Of a stretch of DNA of 64,000 nucleotides, positions 1-12,042 are shown piece by piece. The notes under the pieces were generated by a model. It had not been told where the DNA came from. It did not search any database and was given only the letters and a program-made list of their open reading frames with translations. Each line of letters begins with the position of its first letter. Position 1 is the stretch's first letter. The translations under genes were made by a program, and so were the position numbers. The stretch is taken from contig CM027381.1 in NCBI GenBank assembly GCA_015680905.1, positions 90,111,501 through 90,175,500 on the forward strand. The letters are read 5' to 3'. The stretch comes from Coptis chinensis. Taxonomy: Eukaryota > Streptophyta > Magnoliopsida > Ranunculales > Ranunculaceae.

Positions 1-102
1 AACAAAGCCTCAATATTTTGAAAAGCTATATATTCCTGTCTTTTGCTTCTTTTCTCTCTTCTTTCCAAGCTAGAAGGTCTGTGCAGAAGATAAACGATAA
101 GG

Positions 103-1851
103 ATGTCAAGCAACATGTTCCTTCCAAGAGAGATCTTGGAGGATATACTCTCAAGACTACCGGTAAGGTCTCTTCTACGTTTTCAGTGTGTATCTCAATC
201 ATGGAAGAATTTGATTCGAAGTCCTTTTTTCGTCAAAAAACACCGTAGTCGATCCAAAGAAAGATTTGGCAACCTTAAAATAATTGTTCCTAATAGAATA
301 TCTCACAATTTGAATTTGTCCGATATAGAAAGTCCCACGCTCTATAAGTGTAGACATCTATATTTAGTAGTTTCTATTATTATGTTTTAGTTTAGTATAA
401 ATATGTAATTATGGGTAGAAAACAATCATAATACAATGACTCTAATTCTAACCCTATTATTCTAGTCTACTCTCTTATCAATTTTTCTTCTTCTTGGTTT
501 TTCTCTTATTAGAACAATGTCACAACTCTCCTAGCATCACAACTAATATAGAATTCTACAGTTCCAAATGCTGAATAATCTTGTCTGCCAAGTGATTTAA
601 ACCTAAATATTTAGTTTTCTGATTAAGATTATGTTTTATGTTTTATGCGCTTGTAATGGAGTTGTATATATTAAAAATCGTTTTAGTGACAAAATACGGT
701 TACTGGATCCTGCTACGAGACAATACAAAGAAATTCCAAATATGAAGATTTTGTTAGGTGGTCATTTTGGTTTTGGTTACAGTGCAACCTGTGACGATTA
801 TATAGTAGTGCTGTTCAACAATATCGCCCCTAGTTCTATTAAACATTTAAACTTTACTCCTTAAGGAATAATTCACTTACAATGATCAAAGATATTCCTT
901 ATACAATTCATTACAGTATATATTCTGGAGTTCTTGTTAATGGCGCTATTCATTGCCAGTGGTGAGTTGCATGTGACTTTTTCAGTAACAAGTATGCAAA
1001 CCGTGCTTGCAGAGGGTTTTTTTTTTCTTGAAGTCTTGAAACCTGTTATTCGAGATCGATAATTAACATGATTTTTTTAGATTCTAATTGTAATTACATA
1101 GGAAGGCACATCTAATTTAATATAAAGGATAATTATATTATTTAAGTGATATTAGGGAGTTTTTTTCTAAACTATTAATAAAAGAAGGTTTGTTCTAAAT
1201 TTAGAGAGAAAAATGGAGAATAATTATATAATTTAAATTACATTAGGGAGTTTTTCTAAATTATTAATAAATGGGGGTTTCTAAATTTTTATGAGGGAGG
1301 TGTTTATAAATTGAGCAAATAGAGAGATTTCAATTTGGTTATAGTAGTGGAGAGTGGGCTCCTCAAAACCGGCTAGCATATAGTGTAGAGATATACACTT
1401 GATGAATGCACGATCTCTCTTGACGCCTTGGAGGAATACCTTTGTACAATTCATCATCAATGTAATTTTGGTCTTGAGTTATGGATGATGAAAATTTAAG
1501 GTTTCCAGAAATCTTGGACCAAGCTATGTAACCTTAACAGCAACGCGCAAGGTGATTTGCTCTACCCTACAAAGCTTTTATGCTTCACCCCTTCTCTCAT
1601 ATGACCTAAAAAGAGGAAGTTTGAGGAATCTCATGACCAGAGATTCAACATTTTATTTTCATGCAACTACTTACATGGAGAGTCTTGTTTCACTTGGAGT
1701 CGACAATGAAGCTGGGAAAAGGACAGATTTCGAAGCATCGTCCCGTGTAAACGTAGTGAAATGTGAGAACTTACATGGAACAGTGAAGCTGTGGAATGGG
1801 CAGTGTGTGGTTGAAGCCTTGAGGCTAGTGCTTGGAGACGTACTTGTTTAA
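103..1851 (+). pseudogene. F-box protein gene, copy 1, decayed
   Basis: F-box proteins are the substrate-binding part of SCF ubiquitin ligases. The first piece (103-390) has a clear N-terminal F-box, with the motif ILSRLPVRSLLRFQCVSQSW followed by a FVKKH-type linker. The second piece (about 631-864) reads CACNGVVYI, LLDPATRQYKEIP and GFGYSATCDDY, typical of the F-box-associated domain. The third (about 1552-1851) reads SYDLKRGSLRNL and TYMESLVSL, the usual C-terminal end. These pieces lie in separate frames with stops between them. An AT-rich stretch at about 345-600 has no match in the second copy and may be an insertion. I therefore call it a pseudogene, though splicing of a shortened product cannot be excluded. 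A second copy begins near 3540. Confidence 0.8.
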
Positions 1852-2703
1852 ATAGTACTAAACTTATGTGTAATGCTTAATTTTAACTCTTTTTTTGGCT
1901 CGAAGAACCTCGTTAGTAAGTTAATTATTCTGAACGAGTGAATCAATCGGGTATAATTCGATTTCAAAAGTGTTCTAACTAAAACAAACCTCATTAACAA
2001 TGAAAAAAAAATCAAAATTCATATCTCATCATCACAAATATGAATTTCTCTAATAAAAGTTTTTAAAAGAATTTATGAAAATTCCGAACTTTACCCGTTT
2101 AATACTTTTGATTGCCGAATTATTTCCAAATCTGAATAATAATTGCCAAATTATTTCTATTTAATTCGATTTCAAAAATATTTCAAAAATTTGTGTTTAA
2201 AATGTGAATAGTTTGCAAGCACTAACAAGGTTGAAGAACCTCCAAAATAGCAAAGCTTCTAAGCTTGCTAATTAAGTGGGTACAATGTATTGTCCCCGTG
2301 ATATTTTCTAACTAGGATATTATATTTCTGTAATCAATAAGAGATATACCAACTTCCAATATAATATTTATGTTAATCAGGATTTCAAGCTATTTTATGA
2401 TTAACGGCTATGCTTATTTATTTATTTATTTATTTTGAAATGGTGATGTGGTTGAGGGGCAGACTTTTACATGTTGATTAAACTTCAAAGAGTTACATAC
2501 CTCTCTAAAAGTATGATGAGGGAGAATTTTCAGTACAACAACACTAGGTTCTAAGCCTTGCAATCATGAAAAACGTAACTCATGAACATAGTTCACTCGG
2601 GTACACACACAGAAATAACTATATAGAAACATCTAACGTCTGCCACCAAACAAAAGTTTATCCCTTAAAACCGGATGATCATTCAATTAGATGTTTCTAC
2701 GCA

Positions 2704-3005
2704 TTCTCAAAATTATAAAAAAAAATGTCCCACATTCCCAGCAAGCATCTGTTAGACCATGAGTATCATCTGAGATTTCCTTGATGTATCCATCAAGGTT
2801 CTTACCTTTATATCTTGCCTTGGAAGCTTGCTTAATCATAGCTAAGATAGGACTAATTTCACCAGCTAAGCGTCCCTTGATCGCACTAGGAAAGGGTTCT
2901 TTGCTAGCTCTCTTTGACCTAATTAACCGTAGTCCATTCCTCAGGTTGAGCTTCCTTCTGAACTCTAGCTAGACTTTATACCAGGTGGAGAGATAGGTTG
3001 TACTT
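2704..3005 (-). pseudogene. Unrecognised degenerate coding fragment
   Basis: Read on the minus strand, this stretch gives a protein-like run containing KQASKARYKGKNLDGYIKE and GLTDACWECG, preceded by AIKGRLAGEISPILAMI. Codon-like structure continues upstream with frameshifts. I do not recognise the family. The CWEC motif could be half of a zinc-binding site. It may be a fragment of a host gene or of a transposon protein. Confidence 0.35.
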
Positions 3006-3358
3006 TATATATCTCGTCTCTTGCTCAATGGGAGCACAATCCTGCTCACTGCACCAATCAACTGGAAAGCATTTGTAGCATTATCCACCTAAATTGGAGC
3101 AACATCCACTTCAGTATTTGCAAGATCAGTCTTAACGGTAGTGCTTATTTAAGCCAATAGTTGGACAAGATATATATATGCATACCAAAACTGAAGTTCT
3201 AGATTTCTAGTTCGTGAGGAATGATCCTCCCCGCAACAATGACCATCGGCCCAATTGCCACAATCCTACTCAAATGTGTTTCCCATGGCATAAAAAGTTA
3301 TCCAAATCCGATATCCAAAATTTTCGGATCATATCTGATTTTTTTAATACGAATTCAA

Positions 3359-3488
3359 ATCGGGCATTTCGAATATCCACTTATCCCCTAGCTCTAATGT
3401 TCTTCTTGCAGCAACGAACCACTCGAATCGGGCATTTCAAATATCCACTTATCCCATAGCTTTAATGTTCTTCCTGCAGCAACGAACC
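3359..3488. repeat. 68-bp tandem duplication
   Basis: Two adjacent copies of a 68-bp unit, both starting ATCGGGCATTTC and ending GCAGCAACGAACCA, differ at only a few bases. It lies just upstream of the second F-box copy. Confidence 0.85.
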
Positions 3489-3741
3489 AAAAAGTTTGCA
3501 TGACGACATTGGTATTAGTCCCAACTCCCAAATGGAACAAGTTGACTAGAAATTATCTTTTTTTCATAAAGAAGCACCTTAATCGATCCAAAGAAAGCAT
3601 TAACGACCTTAAACTAATTTTGGCATAGGACCAAATCTTGAGTGTACATTTAATCTGCCAAGTGCCAAGTGATTTTCCACTAGATATTCAGATTTCTAAG
3701 TACTATGTTTTATGCTCATGTAATGGATTACTATGCCTTAC

Positions 3742-4055
3742 TGTAGAATTTAACACCTAAATAAATAGACAAGACACAATAATTTATAGTGGTTCGGTGC
3801 CAATGCGGCGACCTACGTCTACGGGAGAAGAAAGGTTTTTTATTTTGCTTGAGATGATAGGATTTTAGGTTACAGAGAGTTTATATAGCACAACATGAGT
3901 GCATATTCGTGTTTATATGTTTCTATAAAGGATTGGAGACTTTCCTTTATAGAAAACATAAGAATCTGATAAATCTTTGCAAACACCGACTAGGGCGCAC
4001 TTGCGCTCCAACTAGTTTGGTCAGTGCCGATCGCCTTTGCCTTTTTTCTCCCACA
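3742..4055 (-). repeat. 3' LTR of copia-1
   Basis: It starts TG and ends CA on the plus strand. Just inside it, on the minus strand, is the polypurine tract CTTGAGGGGAG (about 4056-4066), which fixes this as the 3' LTR. It contains the motif GTGGTTCGGTG near 3791, shared with LTRs of the other copia elements here. Confidence 0.93.
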
Positions 4056-4108
4056 CTCCCCTCAAGTTGGTGCGAAGATATCCAAATGAACCCAACTTGG
4101 AGAGAATA

Positions 4109-5609
4109 TCATGGAACTTGGAAGTCGGAAGTCCCTTGGTAAAAAATGCGCGCAAGCCGTTGGTCACTTCGAACAAAGGAGGTAGTGACAATGTTGGACT
4201 GTACTTTTTCACACACAAAGTAACAGTCAATTTCGATATGCTTAGTTCTCTCATGAAACACTGGATTTGTTGCAATGTGCATAGCAGCTTGATTATCACA
4301 GTAAAGTGTAGTTGGCATATGCAACCCAAAACACAAATCCTTCCAGAAGAGCGCGAAGCCATATGATTTCACTGGTGATGGAAGCCATAGCCCTGCAGAC
4401 TCACGTACTAGAAACGAGCCACTACATTCTGTTTCTTGCTCTTCCAAGTGACTAAATTACCTCCCACAAAGGTACAATAACCGAAGTAGACCTCCGATCA
4501 ACTGGACATCCTGCCCAATCGGCATCCGGTAATGCAGTGATAATAGATGTATGCCCATTTATCCAAGATCCAAATACCTGCCCTCGGTGACCCTTTTCGG
4601 AGATTGCAGGTATTCTAGAAACTGAATTCATATGTGGAGTCCTTGGAGCATGCATAAAACGACTAACCAAGCTCACTGCATAAGAAATATCTGGTCGGGT
4701 AATAGTTAAATATATTAGTTTACCAACTAATCGCTGATACTGACCAATGTCAGTAAGAAGATCACCAGTGTTGTCTAACTTGGCTCCACTATCAGTTGGA
4801 GAATCAGATGGTTTTACCCCCAGCTTTCCTGCTTCACTCAAAATATCCAACACATACTTTCTTTGATTCAGAAATATACCTTTTTTTGAATAAGCAATTT
4901 CGATCCCAAGAAAGTACTTCATAATACCCAGATCTTTGATGGCAAACTTCTTGTGCAGTAACTCCTTGAGCTTAGAAATCTCGATAAGGTCATCACCTGT
5001 GATAACTATATCATCAACATAAATAAGAACTATAACCAAGCCTGTCCTGCTAGATTTAACAAATAAGGAAGGATCAGCATCACTTCGCTTAAGACTAGTC
5101 ATAGCTAGAATAGAACTGAGCTTGGCATACCACGCTCGTGGAGATTGTTTAAGTCCATAGATAGCCTTTTTTAACTTGCATACTAATCCGACCTTAGTCT
5201 CCTTCGGATGTCTAGGTGGGATGCTCATATACACTTCTTCTTTAAGATCTCCGTGTAAAAATGCATTTTTCACATCCATCTGAAATAATTTCCAGTCTTG
5301 ATTCACAGCTAGAGAAACAAGAACTCTAAACGTATTCATCTTTGCAACTGGTGCAAAGGTCTCATTATAGTCCTGACCATATGTTTGGGTGAATCCCCTT
5401 GCAACAAGTCGAGCTTTAGACCTCTCTAATGAACCATCACTGTTGAACTTATTTCTGAACACCCACCGACAATCAACAGTTTTCTTTCCATACAGTAGCA
5501 TAACAATATCCCAAGTGTTATTCTCGTCTAGAGCACGAAGTTCTTCTTGCATCGCCTTTCTCCATACTGGACGAGAGTTAGCTTCTCTAAAGTTCTTGGG
5601 TTCTTGCAC
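4109..5609 (-). pseudogene. copia-1 reverse transcriptase and RNase H
   Basis: The RT part (5609-4452, 385 aa open) contains the copia hallmarks KARLVARGFTQTYGQDY, LFQMDVKNAFLHGDL, VCKLKKAIYGLKQSPRAW and the catalytic YVDD box in VLIYVDDIVITG, then KFAIKDLG and YFLGIE. After about residue 335 the frame drifts (GTRPDIS-like ITRPDISYAVSLVSRF is intact). The RNase H part continues in another frame (4447-4109) with LYCDNQAAMHIATNPVFHER and TKHIEIDC. The RT is long and nearly intact, but the frameshift before RNase H and the broken upstream ORFs make the polyprotein non-functional. Confidence 0.92.
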
Positions 5610-5693
5610 GTCATCAACTGTACTTAGGAAAGCATGATGAGATGAAGTGATATTAGCATAACGCTATATACTCCTCGTAGAGGATATGTAACG

Positions 5694-7170
5694 TTATGCA
5701 AAGAATAAAAATTCCTCGTGAGTCACTGGAGGATGCCTTTCTCTATCAGATTTATAGTAATCCTTGAGAGTTACTGGAGGTCGTTTCTCTCGTTCAGATT
5801 GTCTAGAAACTGGAGGAGCTGGAGGGGCTGGAGAATCACCAGAGCGCACGCCCGCTTTTTGCTTTCGTTTCTGCAAAGCCACCGTGCCTTTGAGCACACT
5901 GCGCCCCATCTACCGGAAGTCGTGGATCACTGCTTTCAATCTGCAAAGCGCACTCTGCGCTTCACCCTGAGAGCACTGCGCCCCATCTACTGGAAGTCGT
6001 GGATTACCAGAGCGCACCTGCGCCCTTGCTTCAGTAGCGCCCAATTCTTTAGTGGCCGGAATTGTACCTTCACCAACCATTGGGACAGGGGCAATGCCTT
6101 CACTAACCGCTGGAAAAGGAGCCAACTCAGCTGTAATAATAGCTAGGAGAGGTGCCAAATCTGCCAAACACTCCCCCTGGGACCGATTCCTAGGCACAAT
6201 TGAATCATGAAAGAAGGCTTCAGATTCCACAAAGCGGACATCACGAGAGACAACTAATTTCCTTGTCGCAGGACTGTAACATATGTAGCCTTTCTGTGTG
6301 GTGGAATAACCAACAAACACACATTGAGTAGCCCGAGCATCAAATTTATCTCGATGAATGGCTTGCTGATGCACATAACAGACACACCCAAACACTCGCA
6401 GGTGAGAGAGATCCAGCGGCCTGGCTTTGAGCACTTCCAATGGCGATTTAAAACCAAGGACCTGACTGGGAAGATGATTAATCAAATATGCAGCAGTTAA
6501 GACGCCATGAGACCAGTAGTGCTTAGGAACATTCATGCCCAACATAAGAGCATGAGTGGTCTCCAAAAGGTGTTCTTTCTTTTCTTCAGCCACCATTCTG
6601 GCGAGGTGTGCCAACACAACTAGTTTGATGAATTATCCCCTGGCTACGAAGATACTCAGGTAACATACCTTTACAAAACTCAGTGCCATTGTCAGATCTA
6701 AACATCTTGATATTAGCACCAAACTGGTTAGTAATCATAGTATGAAAATCCTTGAATCTGATCACAACCTCGAGTTTTTCGATTTCAATAAATATAACCA
6801 TGTAGCATGAGATTTATCATCAATGAACAACACAAAATACTTATAGCCATCATAGGAATTAACGGGAGCAGGTCCCCATAAATCAGAATGAATTAACTCA
6901 AACAACTTATTTGACACAGAATTCGAGTGTGGAAAAGATAACCGAGTTTGTTTAGAAAATTGACAAACATCACAAACATCATCAGAGTTTAAAGAAACAT
7001 GCGGAAACAAATTTGAAAGGACATGACTAGATGGATGCCCAAGTCTTTTATGCAAAATACGACTCTCAAGTAAATCACTAGTTTGATACGCCTTCTTATG
7101 CGACTTCAACAAGTAGAGTCCATTAGAATAAATTCCTTCACCAATCGTCCTCTTCGACTTTCGATCCTGA
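5694..7170 (-). pseudogene. copia-1 integrase and integrase-RT linker
   Basis: On the minus strand the integrase begins with its zinc-binding part: HKRLGHPSSHVLSNL followed by CDVCQFSKQTRLSFP (H and C ligands). The core follows with LIHSDLWGPAPVNSYDGYKY and FVLFIDDKSH, then after a frameshift FRSDNGTEF (second catalytic Asp) and GTPRQNG. The next frame gives YWSHGVLTAAYLINHLPS and LRVFGCVCYVHQ. The linker (5694-6150) is Pro-rich and contains an internal duplication: two copies of a short block coding LPVDGAQCSQ-like residues lie at about 5903-5930 and 5970-6000. Confidence 0.9.
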
Positions 7171-7663
7171 AAGACGACAGAGTTAGGAGAAAAAATGACA
7201 TCACAATTTAACGAATTGGTAAGTTTTCCAACAGATAGAAGTTGAACAGGGAATGCCAGAACGACTAGAGCATCACTCTTGAGATTTTTATCAAAAAAAT
7301 TCACTTGACTACTACCTAGAATGGGAACTGTGGAACCATTTGCTATGGAAATATTATGTTTTCCAGGTTTGGACACAAAATTATGGACAGAGGCAAGGCA
7401 ATTAGCCATATGATCAGTAGCCCCAGAATCAATTATCCATGAGTTACTGTTTTCTGGCATAGTAAAATAGGCATGTAAATTACCTGACACATGAGTTGAG
7501 GCAAACTGACCTTTGCTAGAAGACATAGACTTAGTGAGTTGTTGGAGAATTTGACTCAACTGATGACTAATATCTGAGTTGGACATTGATGTCTCGGCAA
7601 CAGCGGCATGCTCTTTCTTGGACAATTCTTTTTCCTTCTTAAGATGTGGATATAATTCCCAAC
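7170..7663 (-). pseudogene. copia-1 protease and end of gag
   Basis: On the minus strand, downstream of the gypsy insertion, the gag tail KKEKELSKKEHAAVAETS is followed by the aspartic-protease site SWIIDSGATDHMA. Retroviral-type aspartic proteases use DS/TG as catalytic motif. The reading frame at 7663 continues exactly from the gag frame on the other side of the nested gypsy (15155), once one copy of the CCAAC duplication is discounted. Confidence 0.88.
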
Positions 7664-8307
7664 TGTATGTGCCACCATATCTGTACCCCCATAAACAATC
7701 AACGTTGGGTTGGGTACTATTATAGCGCCACCCACTACTATGTGCGCTGCCCAAAATCATGGCGTGTCGGTCGCCGTAAAAATCGAGGGCATGCGGTCAT
7801 TTTAATTTTATGGCGTGCACGCAGCCTAATTTTATGGCGTGCGGTGCCCATTTTTATGGCGTGCTGCACCTGCTTAAATTTTATGGCGCGTGCACCGCCG
7901 CCTAATTTTATAGCGCGATGCCGCCCAATTTTATGGCGTGCTCCGCCTAATTTTATGGCGCGCCACCGCCTAATTTTATGGCGTGCCTGTCTGCTCAAAA
8001 TTATGGCATCATAAGCTAGATATAGCATTTTCAGATTTAGAAAATATATTTGGCAAGATATGCTTCCATATTAAAACTTTACATAATTACAGAATATTAT
8101 GTAGCAATAAAGGAAATAATATTTATCATTATTATCCTATAAATACCCCATTCCTCTGAAACAAAGAACTACGTTCATTTGAGAGACTTGATTCCGGAGA
8201 ACGATTTGGATACGTATGCAGCCATTAAAGGTACAATCTCAACAGTTCATTGCAATAACCTCCCTTACGAAACCATGGGTGTGTTTGGGCGAGTTTCTAC
8301 CCAAACA
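7664..8307 (+). repeat. 5' LTR of the gypsy element, with internal minisatellite
   Basis: 644 bp, TG to CA. From about 7780 to 8010 it is made of degenerate copies of a roughly 20-bp unit with core TAATTTTATGGCGTGC, giving alternating GC-rich and AT-rich DNA. The 3' part carries TATAAATACCCC (8136-8147), a plausible TATA box for the element. Confidence 0.92.
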
Positions 8308-8325
8308 TAATTGGCGCCGTCTGTG
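8308..8325 (+). other. Primer-binding site of the gypsy element
   Basis: Directly after the 5' LTR the sequence reads TTGGCGCCGTCTGTGG. TGGCGCCG-type sites are common in plant Tat/Athila gypsy elements and pair with a host tRNA 3' end to prime minus-strand synthesis. I did not check which tRNA. Confidence 0.8.
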
Positions 8326-8386
8326 GTTGGTTACCAACGCGAACTTTTCGTCCCACGTTCTTTTTCCAAGATCCGTAATGGCAAAA

Positions 8387-11008
8387 CAACAAGATCTCAA
8401 CCGAAAGCAAGAACGCAAGATTACAACAACAAGAAGAAAACAACTTACCCAATCCCGAAGTTCTAACTAATCAGACCTTGATGAATCAACCAGTCGCTCC
8501 AGATCTGCAAGCTCAGCCTTCAAACCTCCAGGTGCCACAACAACGCCGATCTAGACGTACACGACTTCAGGCTCTAATAACTCAAGATCTAGAGGCAAGC
8601 AAAGCGGATTCAGAGAATATGGAGATAGGAGATGAAGATGTGCCTTAGCTTTAGAAGTGTTGCGTCAGAGGTTCAGAAGAGAGAAAGAATATTGCAACTA
8701 CTTGCAGAAGCAACTGGACAAAGAGAAGCAAATACAAAGGGATGACGCCGGTGCTGCATTTTCTACACCGGCAAGAGCCCCCAGATCTGGTGAACAACGG
8801 AGTGTATTCAACCGACTACAATTTAAGTACGGTACATCCCATCCATTGGACCCTCTCCCTGAGCATCATCAGAATCACTCAAGGTCAAGTAGACATTCAT
8901 CCCATTCAAGAAGGCGATCCATATCTCAAAATACCAACAACACTAGGCGTAGCAGTGGTCATAACATGACAAGATCATTGAAGGTCAATCATAGCACATC
9001 AGAAAGGTGGACAACATCCACCATAAGACGTAATGCTAGACGCCAAGATCAGGACCTCCGAGACGAATTGCAACATGACCTTAGACATGGCTTGAATGCA
9101 GCAAACCCGATACGGGTTAACAAAGGTCGACCCTAGAGAGTACGGCGACACCAAAGAAGCTGCCCCGGTTCGACGACATTTTAGCCCTTTTTATCGGCAT
9201 AGGTCTCGCAGCCCAAGGAACCAGCCAAATATAGAAGAAAGCAATAGTTGGGGGCGACAACAACGTGAGATGCAACGTGGTGAAATTACTCCTCAAATCG
9301 GGAATCTAGAAGTCACAGGCGTACCATTCACGGAACAACAAATCAAAGACATTGTCAAGAAAACAATAACCAATGTGGGTGTCGCTGATGCACGATGGAA
9401 AGACCTTGCAGTGAACGAAGATGTCGTTGGGAGATTTTCCCTAAAGATACAAAATGCAGAGCATCGGGAAGGATTCAAACAACCAGAACTTCCTACGTTC
9501 AAAGAAGCAGGAGGTGACCCGAACGATCATATTATGGAGTTTAAAAGTAAGCTAATTCTCTGGTGCAGAGATGACCCCCTCTTATGCAAACTTTTTCCAT
9601 CTACGTTAAAAGGAGAAGCTCTACGTTGGCTTTCCAGCTTACCAGCAATCAATCTATCAGCGTCATTCCGTGAATTAGCAAAACCAGTTCACAAATCGGT
9701 TTAAGCATAATTGGACACGCCCTAAGGATGTCAACATCTTGCTTAACACCAAGCAAAAAAAAAGGATGAAGCTTAATCGCAAAGTTCAGAATTCGTTTCC
9801 GCCAAGTACAAGCAGAGGTCACCGATGTCCCCGACGTAATGATCATTCATGCATTCAAGGAAGGAGTTCATTTTGATAAAAACGAATCTATAACTCCCTT
9901 TGTACGGACCCCCACAATCAAAGTCCGATTTTGTTTACACCTAACGCAAGTTCATTAATGTAGAGGAAGATGTTAGATCAAAAGCTTCCAGAGATAAAGA
10001 CTTTCGGAGTAAAGACTCAAACGAAGGTAAAGGAAAACATAAGCAAAACATATCGGAAGGGCAACAAGAGAAATATGAAAAGGTTAACACAGTTTGTGAG
10101 GAAATGAAGCTCACTCCATTAAATGCCAAGTATGATGCGATATATGAGAAGATCAAGGGACGCAACTTACTTTTTCCTCCGATGCCCTTACCTGAACACA
10201 CTAAGTCTAAACGTGACAAAAATCTTTGGTGTCACTTCCACAATGATTTCGGTCATGAAACAGAAGAGTGCAGATCCCTCAAGGGAAAAATACAAATCGG
10301 TTTAAGCATAATTGGACACGTCCTAAGGATGTCAACATCTTGCTTAACACCAAGCAGCAAAAGGATGAAGCACTGGCAAAGTTCGTAATTCGTTTCCGCC
10401 AAGTACAAGCAGAGGTCACCGATGTCCCTGACGTAATGATCATTCATGCATTCAAGGAAGGAGTTCATTTTGATAAAAACGGAATCTACAACTCCCTTGT
10501 ACGGGACCCCCCACAATCAAAGTCCGATTTGTTTACACGAACGCAACAGTTCATTAATGTGGAGGAAGATGTTAGATCAAAAGCTTCCAGAGATAAAGAC
10601 TTTCGGAGTAAAGACTCAAACGAAGGTAAAGGAAAACATAAGCAAAACATATCGGAAGGGCAACAAGAGAAATATGAAAAGGTTAACACAGTTTGTGAGG
10701 AAATGAAGCTCACTCCATTAAATGCCAAGTATGATGCGATATATGAGAAGATCAAGGGACGCAACTTACTTTTTCCTCCGATGCCCTTACCTGAACACAC
10801 TAAGTCTAAACGTGACAAAAATCTTTGGTGTCACTTCCACAATGATTTCGGTCATGAAACGAGAGAGCAGATCCCTCAAGGGAAAAATACGAGACTAGTC
10901 GACACAAAGGGACAATTAGACGAAGTTTTTGCTTTTCAAAACGGTGAAGCAAAATTTAGCAATGACCGCCACAATGTCATACTAGGCCGGTCATGCCAAA
11001 ATCAATGA
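8387..11008 (+). pseudogene. gypsy gag, broken and internally duplicated
   Basis: Pieces in several frames make up a Tat-type gag. The N-terminal part (8657-9136) is Arg/Ser/His-rich. The capsid-like part (9096-9704) reads PTFKEAGGDPNDHIMEFKS and LLCKLFPSTLKGEALRWLSS, the retrotransposon gag core. The C-terminal part (10268-11008) includes DEALAKFVIRFRQV and a zinc-knuckle-like motif, CHFHNDFGHETEEC, in the first of two tandem copies. In the second copy that motif is frameshifted to CHFHNDFGHETRE. Several one-base indels break the frame. Confidence 0.85.
9692..10889 (+). repeat. Tandem duplication of about 600 bp inside gypsy gag
   Basis: Unit 1 (9692-10291) and unit 2 (10292-10889) both run from AAATCGGTTTAAGCATAATT to CTCAAGGGAAAAATAC and are nearly identical, with scattered indels. 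The duplication repeats the gag C-terminal half and the zinc knuckle, so it would give a gag with two nucleocapsid-like modules if the frame were open. Confidence 0.92.
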
Positions 11009-11163
11009 CATTTCACGATCAAGGCAAAAGTGTGAACAACGAGCTAAGTTCGGTTTCTTGCGTGAATTTTATCACGTGAATAACATTGATTTTGTTGAAG
11101 GAATTGTTCGTAAACTACAGAGCCCGGTCCCCTATGCTTTAGTGATAGAGATCTAATTGGCGC

Positions 11164-11960
11164 CCATCATCCTCATTATGATCTCGTCCATCATCTCCAT
11201 TTCGTTGGATTATGGCGAAGTACGGTATCATCATGATAGATCTTGGAAGTTCTCATTACCGTCGTTTTTGCGGGTTGCTACAAGAACATGCACTATCGGA
11301 AAAATTTAATTATTGCAAAAATAATCCAATCATTGGGTTTGACGGAACAAAGAACAACCCCAAAGAGGGAAGAGTCTCTTTACCACCACGCTTAATGGAC
11401 AAGTCAATCGACATTGAATTCCTTCGATGAATTGCAAATCCCTTACAATGCAATCCTAGGAAGGGACTCGCTCCACAAAGATGGCGCTAGATGAGTCTCT
11501 ACATTTCACGGCGGTAAAGTTCCCATCTCTTGACAAAATTTGTAAGGGTCTTGCGGCTGACGGATGGCTTTCCCACAAATTGTCACGAAAAGGTCTTGGA
11601 GGAATATCGTCACCGGATATGCGGGAAATACAATTCTCAAGAATGCGCAAACAAATATCTAAATCGAATCAGTCCCATGCGGTATTTAATCGCTAGTTCA
11701 AGAAATGAAGGACCTCCGACCATAGGCCGCCTCTTAGAAGTTGATTGGGAATTTAGGCGGAGAAACAACTTTCATATCGGCAGAATTGACGGAAAATGAA
11801 CAAAAGGAAATGGTAGCACTCCTCAGAAAGAACAAAAAGATTTTTGCTTGGTCAGTCGAGCAGATGCCAGGAATTAGCTCAGAAGTTGCATGTCACACAC
11901 TTGACATTGATCCTACCATCAAGCCGGCCGGCAAAAGCCTAGCGATGGGCCCTTAAAGAA
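11164..11960 (+). pseudogene. gypsy protease region
   Basis: Pieces match the protease between gag and RT of Tat elements. YGIIMIDLGSSHYRRF occupies the position of the active site; the usual DTGSS reads DLGSS here. Then come GFDGTKNNPKEGRVSLPPRL and, in another frame, YNAILGRDSLHKM. It ends with the RT lead-in FAWSVEQMPGISSEVACHTL. Stops and frame changes separate the pieces. Confidence 0.8.
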
Positions 11961-12042
11961 AAACTCAAAGTCGAGAGGAAATTGATCGAGTTACTCTCAA
12001 CTAAGTTTATACCGCCAATTTCATATCCGCGTTGGTTGTCTA

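Larger units (their letters stand above)
1852..3538. other. Intergenic stretch with small repeats; no gene supported
   Basis: AT-rich DNA with no convincing gene. It has a short TTTA microsatellite near 2415-2434. A piece near 2340-2400 resembles the DNA near 18250-18330 beyond the second F-box copy (both contain GTTAATCAGGA), which suggests that the duplication included 3' flanking DNA. It also contains the antisense remnant at 2704-3005 and the 68-bp tandem duplication at 3359-3488, listed separately. Confidence 0.6.

Noticed and set aside
345..545. Solo LTR in the first F-box copy (TGTAGACATC...TTAGAACA)
   Set aside because: The ends look LTR-like, but no matching 5-bp duplication is present, so I only mention it as a possible insertion.
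7646..8028. ORFs on both strands over the gypsy 5' LTR (122 and 96 aa)
   Set aside because: They translate the LTR minisatellite (LILWRA-type repeats) and have no domain.
8136..8160. TATA box of a host gene (TATAAATACCCC)
   Set aside because: It belongs to the gypsy LTR and recurs in the 3' LTR at about 14987-14998.
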